Shown piece after piece: positions 1 to 6,032 of a stretch of DNA of 12,108 nt. Origin of the DNA: Prasinococcaceae sp. CCMP 1430 (taxonomy: Eukaryota > Prasinodermophyta > Palmophyllophyceae > Prasinococcales > Prasinococcaceae); the NCBI GenBank assembly GCA_013416795.1, contig RQSC01000030.1:73157-85264 (forward strand), read 5' to 3'. Under the pieces are notes generated by a model, which made no database searches, was not told the DNA's origin, and was given only the letters and a program-made list of their open reading frames with translations. The first letter of the stretch is position 1; each line of letters starts with the position of its first letter. Position numbers and translations under genes: made by a program.

Positions 1-22
1 CGCGATTTGGGGGGATGAGCGA

Positions 23-36
23 GCGCTGATCAGCGC
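23..36. promoter_or_regulatory. Perfect 14-bp palindrome upstream of the first gene
   Basis: GCGCTGATCAGCGC reads the same on both strands. It lies about 80 bases upstream of the first candidate start codon and could be a dimeric-protein site. The frame of the first gene also stays open through this stretch to the left edge, so it could equally be coding or 5' UTR. Only the palindrome is seen; function is a guess. Confidence 0.2.
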
Positions 37-118
37 GCGCCACACCCGCGACGCGCCAGGCGGCGCTCCTCGCCCTCTCCTGCCTGCTGCTGCGCGATCG
101 GCGGCGCGAGGGGGCGGG

Positions 119-779
119 ATGGCGTGCTCTAGGTCGTCGACGGCGATGGCCGCGCCCGCGCGCGGCGCGGCGGCGCCGGCGGGTGGCGCGGCGGCCATGG
201 AGGCGGCCCACGTCGCCGAGGCGGACGAGCTCCTGCGCGGTCTGAGAGAGAAAGTGCGCGCCATGGAGGCCGTGCACAAGTCGGTCGTGCGAATCGCTGC
301 GCAGGCGGGCGCGCGCACACGCGAGCTCGGGCCGGGCAGAGCGGGAAAGGCCAAAGGCAAGGAGGGCGGCGGCGGCGGCGGCAGCAGCGAGCGCATCACC
401 ATGGCGACGCTGGGCGCGCAGCTGGCCGCACTCGCCTCTGAGGCCGAGAGTTCCTACGGTCGCGAGTGCGCGCTCGCGTCGGCCGCAGTCCAAGCCGCCG
501 CTGCGCCCGCGGCGTGGGATGCGGCAGACGGTGGCGAGGCTGCGCTGGAGTCATTGGGCGCGCTGCTCGCGGCGCAACCGAATGTGGACGCCAGCCTCGA
601 AGGGAGCCTACAGCTCAGGTGCGAGCTGCGCGGACACGCGCGAGCGCTGCTCGCCCGCGCGCCTCGCCCGCGCGCGCTTGCGCGCGCGCCGCTGACGCCG
701 TGCGCTCGGCCGTGCAACAAGGCTCGACGGACTGCGAGAGATGCTCGATTGGGCCAGCACGAGCTCGCGCGCCATCTAG
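119..779 (+). CDS. Two-exon gene for a small helical protein of unknown function
   Basis: I do not recognise this protein. Exon 1 runs 119-618 and exon 2 runs 722-779, giving 185 residues ending ...DWASTSSRAI and TAG at 777-779. The splice is supported by GT at 619, AG at 720-721, a CTGAC branch-like word at 692-696, and a phase-2 join that restores an arginine codon and continues as a Leu/Glu/Arg helix. Residues 30-62 (EADELLRGLREKVRAMEAVH) look like an amphipathic or coiled-coil helix. Residues 68-90 are a Gly/Lys-rich linker. Residues 92-130 form an Ala-rich helix with a SSYGRECALAS segment, and 155-180 are another predicted helix. There is no signal peptide or membrane segment. The start is uncertain: ATG at 119 is the first in frame, but ATG at 197 (residue 27) has a stronger context (GCCATGG) and precedes the conserved-looking part. 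No in-frame stop separates 119 from the left edge, so upstream exons are possible. Confidence 0.6.
619..721 (+). other. Spliceosomal intron, 103 nt, phase 2
   Basis: The intron begins GTGCGAG and ends CAACAAG. CTGAC at 692-696 puts a branch adenosine 27 bases from the 3' end. Reading straight through instead gives Arg/Ala/Pro-rich low-complexity peptide, whereas splicing gives a short helical tail and a stop. Confidence 0.65.
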
Positions 780-1073
780 CGAACGAGCGCCATCGCTGCG
801 ACGCGCGAGGCGCGCGCTGGCCGGCCGGGCAAGGTTTCGCTCGACGGCGCTGCTCTAGCGGCGCTGCGCTCGAGCGCCCGCGGGGGCCTCCCGCGCTCCA
901 TCCCATCCCGACCCCCCGCGCGAGAGCGCGCAGGCAGTGGCCACTTGTTGTATCATACGTGGACTGTACGGCATATGCGTCCATCGCCGCCGCCCGCGCG
1001 CCCGCCCACGCGCGCGCGCGCGCGCGCGCTCCTTCAGCGCCCGGGGTAGCGAGCTGTCGCACGCCGCGGATGC
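780..1073. other. Convergent intergenic region with a CG tract
   Basis: This region separates the ends of the first gene (plus) and the SepF gene (minus) and should hold both 3' UTRs. It contains an alternating CG tract at 1009-1029 and a less GC-rich patch around 943-975. I see no further gene and no polyadenylation signal that I can name. Confidence 0.5.
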
Positions 1074-1685
1074 TCAGCGGCCGTTGCCGAGGCCGAGAAA
1101 CCAGAAGAGCGAGGGCATGCCCGGCGCCGGGGCGCGCGCGGCGTCCTGTCCGTATACGGACACCTGGGCGTGGGATGGGGTGAACAGGAAGATGCCGTCG
1201 CCGACGTTCTCGACGTGGCCGCCCAGCGCGATCGTCGAGCCCGCGAGGAAGTCCACCGCGCGCTGCGCCTCGATCGGGTCGGCGAAGCCGCGCGTGGAGA
1301 ACACGAGCGCCTTGCCCGCGCGCAGCTCCTCGGTGGCCGCGTCCCACACCTGCTCGAAGCTCTCCGGCTCGAGGCGCATCATGGCGTAGTACTCCGAGTG
1401 CTCCGAGTGGTAGCTCTGCTCGGGGCCCTGCGTCACGTCGAGCATGGCCGGCGCCGCGTAGCGGGCACCCGTGGCGTGCTGCGCGTGCTGCGCGGGCGCG
1501 TGCTGCGCCGCGAGCGCGGTCGCGCCGCCCAGCAGCGCGAAGCTCGTTCGGCGACGGGTGCACGAGCCCGCCGCGCGGCCGCCCGCCGCGCAGTGGCAGC
1601 AGCACCCCCTCGACCGCGCCCGACGCAGCTCTATCCGCGCCCCGCAGCGGGGGGGGGGGAAGGAGGGGGGCGTCCAGGGTGGCAC
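1074..1685 (-). CDS. sepF: SepF-family plastid division protein (5' end unresolved)
   Basis: SepF (YlmF; Cdv2 in cyanobacteria) binds the C-terminal tail of FtsZ and ties the division ring to the membrane. Here it would act in the stroma at the plastid division site. Within this 203-codon frame the SepF domain lies at about codons 102-178 (nt 1152-1382): MMRLEPESFEQV, then GKALVFSTRGF, QRAVDFLAGSTIALGG and GDGIFLFTPSHAQVS. These match the family's 'RAVDF(V/L)AG...I(F)LFTP..VQVS' signature and look closest to cyanobacterial forms. A short tail ends PGMPSLFWFLGLGNGR. The N-terminal 80 codons are Arg/Ala/Cys-rich, with RRRTSFALLGGATALAA at codons 44-60, which resembles an organelle-targeting or twin-arginine-like leader. 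The frame opens with GTG and has no ATG before codon 81 (nt 1443-1445), which lies just ahead of the domain. The true start is therefore either that ATG, without a leader, or an unmapped upstream exon on this strand (ATGs exist near 1730-1830). Family assignment is strong; plastid location is inferred. Confidence 0.82.
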   Translation of the reverse strand: MPPWTPPSFPPPRCGARIELRRARSRGCCCHCAAGGRAAGSCTRRRTSFALLGGATALAAQHAPAQHAQHATGARYAAPAMLDVTQGPEQSYHSEHSEYYAMMRLEPESFEQVWDAATEELRAGKALVFSTRGFADPIEAQRAVDFLAGSTIALGGHVENVGDGIFLFTPSHAQVSVYGQDAARAPAPGMPSLFWFLGLGNGR

Positions 1686-2573
1686 CCAAACCCCACCCCA
1701 AACTTCCCTCCCATTTCACGGCAATCAAATACATCGCTCGCGTCGGCAAAGCGCCGCACACAACACCATTCCCCTCATCACATCCCCGCGCGCATCGAAT
1801 CCACGCGCTCCAAACATGACCTTCTGCGTTTTACCTTTGGGTACGTCGATGCATGCGGGCGGAGTACCCCGGTGCGCGTTGGATGATCCTGGTACGATCC
1901 AAAGCAGACCCCGTCTTTGCGGGTGCTCGAACCGGTTGTTCCGCGGGTTTCGACCGGGGTCACGTACGCCCGGACGAGGGTTTGGTTCGCAGGTTCAATC
2001 CGGGGGGGATCTCGCACCCGTGGAGATCTCGGATCGCGCGGGCAGCGGATAACAGCACTCCCTCCCTTCTGTCCCGGTCTGAGCCCCGCCCATCCGGGGA
2101 AAACCTCCCAACGCGAACGCACACACCGGGTCTATCGCCCGGGCGCACCCGGGGGACGCGCCCGATTGCCCGGGGATGCGGAGGCTCCGACGAGCCAGGC
2201 CAGTCGGCGTGGGTGGATTCGATGATGCTGTCACACCACGAGTTATGAGTATCTCCCGTGGGTATGTTTGAGGTGAATGTAGATGTGGTATTTTGATGGC
2301 GCTCGGGGGGCCGGGGGGGACGGCGAAACGGGCCTCGAACGGACGCGCGCGCGCAGGCGCGCGCGCTCCCCCCTCCACACACCCGCTCCCCCCACCCTTC
2401 CCCCCCCCCTGCGCGCCACACCACACGCGCACTCCCACCACTCCCAACACCGCCACATACGCACCGCACACACGTTTCTCTGTCTCGCGCGCGCTCGCGC
2501 CCCGCCCGCGCGCGCGCGCGCGCGAATAATTTTCGAATTCGCGCGCCGCCGGACGCGCGGACGCGTTCCCGCC
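1686..2573. other. Gene-poor region between SepF and the minisatellite
   Basis: I find no protein domain in either direction. Frames that stay open here give Arg/Pro/Gly-rich peptides with no motif. The part 1740-2280 is less GC-rich than the genes, and its left end may hold the SepF promoter and first exon. GGTTC-containing motifs near 1927-2010 resemble a tRNA B box but do not fold into a tRNA. The part 2340-2570 is C-rich and CG-rich simple sequence, including a CG tract at 2507-2524. A possible hairpin sits beside it: CGCGAAT at 2521-2527 pairs with ATTCGCG at 2537-2543. Confidence 0.45.
1793..2224. repeat. 12-bp inverted-repeat pair bounding a 432-bp segment
   Basis: CATCGAATCCAC at 1793-1804 is the exact inverse complement of GTGGATTCGATG at 2213-2224. 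The bounded segment has no gene and a different composition from the flanking genes, so it could be a short non-autonomous element with terminal inverted repeats. No target-site duplication is evident next to the repeats. A pair of this length can arise by chance in a 12-kb window. Confidence 0.25.
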
Positions 2574-2888
2574 AAAAAAAAGAAAATAAAAAGAAAAAGA
2601 AAAAGAAAAAATGGGTGGAAGTCCGTCCGACCGTACGGCGAATGGCCGAATGCCCAAAAAAGAAAAAAGAAAAAAGAAAAAGAAAAAGTGGGGGGAGGTC
2701 CTTCGGACCGTATGTATTGCGAATGGCCAAATGCCAAAAAATGAAAAAGAAAAAGAAAAGAAAAAGGAAAAGGAAGGGGAGGTCCGTCCGACCGTATGTA
2801 CGGCGGATGGCCGAATGCCAAAAAAGAAAAAAAGAAAAAGAAAAAAGAAAAAGTGGCGGGAGGTCCGACAGACCGTACGGCGAATGCC
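2574..2888. repeat. Four-copy minisatellite, unit about 77-84 bp, with A/G tracts
   Basis: Each unit has an A/G-only tract of about 33-40 bases on the plus strand, built mostly of A-runs punctuated by single Gs. A GC-rich part of about 35-45 bases follows, with consensus GGAGGTCCGTCCGACC, CCGTACGG and GCGAATGGCCGAATGCC. The A tracts begin near 2574, 2656, 2736 and 2820. Copies 1 and 4 carry CCGTACGG, while copies 2 and 3 carry an extra TATG (CCGTATGTA). A small hairpin, GGTC-N5-GACC, is kept in copies 2, 3 and 4 with different loops (copy 2 extends to GGTCC-TTC-GGACC). The array makes long Lys-rich plus-strand and Phe-rich minus-strand open frames that are artefacts. Confidence 0.9.
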
Positions 2889-3074
2889 GCGCGTCGGTCT
2901 CGAATCAACGCATGATAGTGCTTTCCCGTGGGGCGCGTACACGCGCGCGCGCGACTCGCATTGCCGCCACGCGCCGCAGAGCGGAGCCCATCAGATCGCA
3001 TCGAGTGCGTGCCGTCGACTCGGGAGTGTTTGAGTTTCGATGCTTTGTTTGGGTGCGGGCTTCGGTTTCGGCGC

Positions 3075-3136
3075 GGCAGTGCGTTTTGATGCGGCGGCGT
3101 TCCCCGGCAGTGCGTTTTGATGCGGCGGCGTTCCCC
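3075..3136. repeat. 31-bp perfect tandem duplication
   Basis: The 31 bases at 3075-3105 (GGCAGTGCGTTTTGATGCGG, continuing to TCCCC) are repeated without change at 3106-3136. The second copy runs directly into the (CG)19 tract. Perfect identity suggests a recent duplication, perhaps replication slippage at the adjoining CG tract. Confidence 0.9.
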
Positions 3137-3174
3137 CGCGCGCGCGCGCGCGCGCGCGCGCGCGCGCGCGCGCG
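3137..3174. repeat. (CG)19 alternating tract
   Basis: Nineteen uninterrupted CG dinucleotides, the longest alternating purine-pyrimidine tract of this type in the window. Such tracts are known to adopt left-handed Z-DNA under negative supercoiling. Shorter CG tracts occur at 1009-1029 and 2507-2524. Confidence 0.92.
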
Positions 3175-3240
3175 TTTGAACCGCGCGCAGGCGCAGGCGC
3201 AGGGCGGGGCGGGGCCGCGGAAGGCCCCTGGGCGGGGGCA

Positions 3241-3280
3241 AGGGCCAGGGCCAGGGCCAGGGCCAGGGCAGGGCAGGGGT
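3241..3280 (+). repeat. AGGGCC hexanucleotide array, G-quadruplex candidate
   Basis: Four copies of AGGGCC (3241-3264) are followed by AGGGCA, GGGCA and GGGG. This gives at least six GGG runs separated by 2-3 bases on the plus strand, which fits the usual G-quadruplex pattern. Flanking sequence from 3204 is also G-rich. A structural or regulatory role is inferred only. Confidence 0.8.
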
Positions 3281-3645
3281 GGCCCCGAGCCCCCACTCCC
3301 GTGTCCGCGCCACGGTCGCGCCACCTGGCGCGATCCCACACCCACCCACACACACACTCGCGCGCCACACACCTTCCTGTGGGGAGGCCTCCCCACCACC
3401 ACCACCTGGCGCGCCTCCGCTCCGGGGCGCGCCACACGGACGGCGGCGGCGTGCCCGCGCGCACGCGCGCCGGGAGCCGCCCGGCCAGGCGCGGTCGGAG
3501 CGGCTGCGCTGCCTCGAGCTCCCTAGGGTTGGCCCGCTCCCGGCTCGGGCGCGCCGCGCCGCCGACGGCTGCCCAGCCCGCGTTGCGCGCGTGCGCGAGA
3601 AAGCGAGAGCGTGGCAGGGTTGCTGACGCGGCGCGCCGCGCGCAG

Positions 3646-3869
3646 AGTTTCCGCCCGGCTTCAACCCGTCGTCGGTGAAGCTGGCGCTCGACGGCGGGGC
3701 GCGGACGGCGCTGACGCGCGCCGACGGCGGCTTCGCCTTCGACGACGTGCTGCCGGGCGTCTACCTCCTCGAAGCGCACGCGGTGGGGTACACGTTCCCG
3801 CAGCTGCGCGTCGAGGTGACGCCGTCCTCCGCGGACGGCGTGGTGCGGTGGGCGACGGCGGCCACCAAG
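3646..3869 (+). other. Exon encoding an EMC7-like beta-sandwich (DUF2012)
   Basis: EMC7 is a subunit of the ER membrane protein complex with a lumenal beta-sandwich followed by a transmembrane tail. This exon encodes about 75 residues matching the core of that sandwich: VKLALDGG, the turn RADGGFAFDDVLPG, then VYLLEAHAVGYTFPQLRVEV. The expected signal peptide and 'GRV..PG' strand are missing upstream, and the membrane tail is missing downstream. The 211 bases to the next exon encode no hydrophobic segment. The 3' junction is AAG then GT at 3870. The exon is either spliced onto B9D2, as its phase allows, or is a relic of an EMC7 gene. A generic carboxypeptidase-regulatory-like sandwich is the main alternative to EMC7. 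Confidence 0.65.
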
Positions 3870-3924
3870 GTTCGCGCGCGCCCACCCACACATGCACACG
3901 ACTTCATCACACACACACACACAT

Positions 3925-3960
<36 letters not shown>

Positions 3961-6032
3961 ACACGCACATGCACACGCACACGCAAACTCGCGCACACGC
4001 GCCTGGTCGGCTCGGTCCCGCATAGCGCGGCGCCGCGCGCCGCCCGCGCCTCCGCCGCGGCTGACCTCACCCCCCCCCAGCCGCCGCGCGGCGCGGCTCT
4101 GGGCGCGGGCGCGGGCGCCAGCGTGGCGCGCATGCACCTCATGGGCGAGGTCGTGGGCTGCCGCGGCTTCCCGGCGGGAAAGGCCTACTGCGCGGAGTGG
4201 TGGCTTGCAGCGGGATCCGAGTGGGCGCTCGAGGCGGGCGAGGTGCGCGGCCGCACGCAGGCGGCGTTCAGCGGGCCCGCCGACGTCGCGGCGCCGCAAC
4301 GCGGCGCGCTGTGCGCGTGGGGCCACCCCATTCAGGTGTGCTACGTCACGCCGACGATGCAGGGCTGGCCGAAGCTGTGCGTGGCCATCCGCAGCGTCGA
4401 TCCCGACGGCGGGCTGTGGCCGACGCCGGCGTCGGGCACGGAGGCGCCCGTGGCGTACGGCGTGGCGCCCCTCCCGCAGACCCCCGGCGAGCACGACGTG
4501 GAGATCCAGTGCTGGCAGCCGTGCGACCGGAGCACGCGCGCCTCGGATGAGGCCTTCGCCTTCTTCACGGGCCTGCGCCCGGAGCTCAACGACGCCAACA
4601 CGGCCCTTGTGGCCGACCGCGCGGGCGCCTTCGCCCGCGGCATGGTGACGCACGGCGTTGGCACGGTCGTCGCGCGCGTGACCGTGCTCACGCGCGACAT
4701 CGAGAACGCGCGCATGTTTGCCGCCGCGCCGTGGCACCGTGCGAAGGGCGCGGTCGCCACGCGCCCCGCGGGCGACGCTGACGCGGACAGCGACAGCGAT
4801 GGCGAGGTGCGCGTGCCCCCCGGACTCAGCCTGGACGGCCCGATGGACGACCGTGAGCGCGCGAGGCGCGAGGCGCTCTTCGAGGCGCGAGCGCTCCGCG
4901 TGGCGAGCGACGCCTCCATCACTGGACCTCCGGACATCGTCATCCACCCGACCAGCGCCACGGTCCCTGCGGGCACCCTGCTCACGCTGCGAGTGGCCGC
5001 CGGCGGGCAGCCGCCTCTCGCGTATCAGTGGGAGCGCGACGGGCAGGTGCTCGAGGGCCAGACCGAGCGCTTCATGCGCATCAAGGTAGGTCGCGCCCGC
5101 GTGCGCGCCCCTCTGCTTTCGTGCGCTGCTGCGCGTGCACTGACGCCTGCGCTCTGCGCGAATGCTCTCGGCCGCAACAGGTACGCCGCATCGGCGAATA
5201 CACGTGCGTCGTGCGAAATCTGCTGGGTGCGGTGCGCTCCAAGGGCGCCAAGGTGGCCCTCAGCGCGGCCGCGGGCGACGAGGGCGTCTTCGCGCGGCTC
5301 AACCGCCTGCTGGCCAATTCCGAGAGGCGCATTCGCCAGCTCTTCGGCAAGTACGACGCGGACGAGACTGGCACGCTGGAGCGCGACGAGTTGCGCAATT
5401 TCATGCGCGAGCTGCTGCCAGGCGCGACGCGCCCCGAGTTGCGCTACCTGCAGGCGCTCATGGACGTGGACGGTGATGGCTCGCTGTCCTTCCTGGAGCT
5501 CGTGCAGTCCATCCGCACCTGCCGCACGCTCGCCGACGCCGCGTCGGGCAGGCGTGGGGTGGGGCAGACCAACGCGCGCTTCAGCCGCGTCATGGGCAAG
5601 CTAGTTGCATCCGTAGCAGGGACAGGCGGGGGCTCGCAGGACCTCAAGGTGCGCGATGGGGGCGCACGCGCGCCGGGCGCTCTGCGCGCTGCGGCGCGCG
5701 CACCAGAGCTAACGCGCCGCCGCCCGTGCTCCGTGCGACGCTCGTTGGCGCCTCCCCAGGCCGTTTTCGATAGGTATGACAAGGACAACTCAGGCACGCT
5801 CGACCAGCGCGAGCTCTCGAAGCTGTTGCGCGAGGTCACGAAGCCAGAAAACAACGACGAGCTCCGCTTCCTCATCGCGAGCGTGCTCCACACCGCCGAC
5901 GTCGACGGCAACGGCGAGATCGGCTTCGGCGAGCTGGAGCGCGTCGTGCGGCGCATCACGCTCAAGGACGTCCAGTTGCCCCTGCCCGAGGGCAGGCAGC
6001 CCGTCGAGCGGGCGTACGGGCCCGTCGCGTGA
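3646..6032 (+). CDS. B9D2: B9D2-like protein fused to Ig-like and four EF-hand domains, with EMC7-like exon (5' partial)
   Basis: Exons 3646-3869, 4081-5085, 5181-5648 and 5760-6032 (TGA 6030-6032) give 656 residues. The three internal introns are all phase 0. Exon 1 is EMC7-like: FNPSSVKLALDGG, TRADGGFAFDDVLPGVYLLE, GYTFPQLRVEV. Exon 2 carries the B9 domain (about 4132-4719): MHLMGEVVGCRGF, WGHPIQVCYVTPTMQGWPKL, YGVAPLPQTPGEHDVEI, GTVVARVTVLTRDIENARMF. These align along human B9D2, a roughly 175-residue subunit of the B9/MKS complex at the ciliary transition zone. An acidic linker (DADADSDSDGE) follows. Then comes an Ig-like domain split by an intron (about 4918-5261; PPLAYQWERDG, GEYTCVVRNLLG) with valine in place of the first cysteine. 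Four EF-hand loops follow, all with Asp at position 1 and Glu at position 12: 5355-5390, 5463-5498, 5778-5813 and 5898-5933. The likely role is a calcium-responsive protein at the cilium base. The 5' end is missing: 3646 is an acceptor, not a start. ATG 4132 could alternatively start a B9D2 protein without the EMC7-like part. Confidence 0.78.
3870..4080 (+). other. Phase-0 intron, 211 nt, carrying an AC microsatellite
   Basis: It starts GTTCGCG after codon AAG and ends CCCCCCCCCAG. CTGAC at 4061-4065 places the branch adenosine about 16 bases from the 3' end. It is the longest intron mapped here, swollen by CA-rich repeats. Both flanking exons are phase 0 at this junction. If the intron is real, the EMC7-like exon and the B9 domain belong to one transcript. 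Confidence 0.6.
3909..3956. repeat. (AC)n microsatellite
   Basis: An AC run at 3909-3923 is interrupted by TACGC, then AC repeats 14 times at 3929-3956. Degenerate CA-rich sequence continues to about 3999. It lies wholly inside the intron before the B9 exon and yields spurious His/Thr repeats if translated. Confidence 0.95.
5086..5180 (+). other. Phase-0 intron, 95 nt, inside the Ig-like domain
   Basis: It starts GTAGGTCGC and ends GCCGCAACAG. CTGAC at 5140-5144 puts the branch adenosine 37-38 bases from the end. Removing it joins FMRIK to VRRIGEYTC and restores the last strands of the Ig-like fold, including the Tyr-x-Cys motif. The unspliced frame does not. Confidence 0.85.
5649..5759 (+). 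other. Phase-0 intron, 111 nt, between EF-hands 2 and 3
   Basis: It starts GTGCGCG and ends CTCCCCAG. CTAAC at 5709-5713 is the branch-like word, about 47 bases from the end. Its length is a multiple of three and it holds no in-frame stop, so retention would add 37 Arg/Ala-rich residues to the linker without breaking the protein. Removal joins SQDLK to AVFDRYDKDNSG, the start of EF-hand 3. Confidence 0.75.

Larger units (their letters stand above)
2889..3645. other. Low-complexity region upstream of the EMC7-like exon
   Basis: This stretch should contain the promoter and first exon or exons of the following gene, but I cannot identify them. It holds CG-rich simple sequence around 2941-2954, the 31-bp duplication, (CG)19, the AGGGCC array, and CA-rich and CCA-rich sequence at 3330-3410. 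The last bases before 3646 are the end of an intron: CTGAC at 3623-3627 and CGCGCAG at 3639-3645. A candidate donor, GTGCGCGAG, lies near 3590, but no exon upstream of it encodes a recognisable signal peptide or EMC7 N-terminus. Confidence 0.4.

Noticed and set aside
779-1183. Read-through extension of the first gene beyond its intron
   Set aside because: The unspliced frame is low-complexity Arg/Ala/Pro and overlaps the end of SepF. Splicing gives a stop at 777-779 with better-looking coding sequence.
1074-1685. Bacterial contamination explaining SepF
   Set aside because: No bacterial gene neighbours or ribosome binding site. It is flanked by intron-containing and ciliary genes, with the same composition as the rest.
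454-1761. Long minus-strand open frame overlapping the first gene and SepF
   Set aside because: It is the shadow of the two real genes in another frame. Its peptide is Arg/Ala/Gly-rich without any motif, and the SepF domain is in a different minus-strand frame.
1917-2010. tRNA gene or tRNA-derived SINE
   Set aside because: GGTTC-containing motifs resemble B boxes, but no T-arm with paired stem, no anticodon arm and no acceptor stem could be built on either strand.
2574-2888. CRISPR-like array
   Set aside because: The units are contiguous with no unique spacers, and both the A/G tract and the GC part repeat. The setting is eukaryotic.
1960-3664. Several long minus-strand open frames rich in Phe/Ser and Arg
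   Set aside because: They arise from translating the A/G minisatellite and CG repeats. The peptides are repeats of the DNA periodicity with no domain.
3892-4080. His/Thr-repeat N-terminus for the B9 protein
   Set aside because: It comes from reading through the AC microsatellite. A branch word and acceptor at 4080 show that this is intron.
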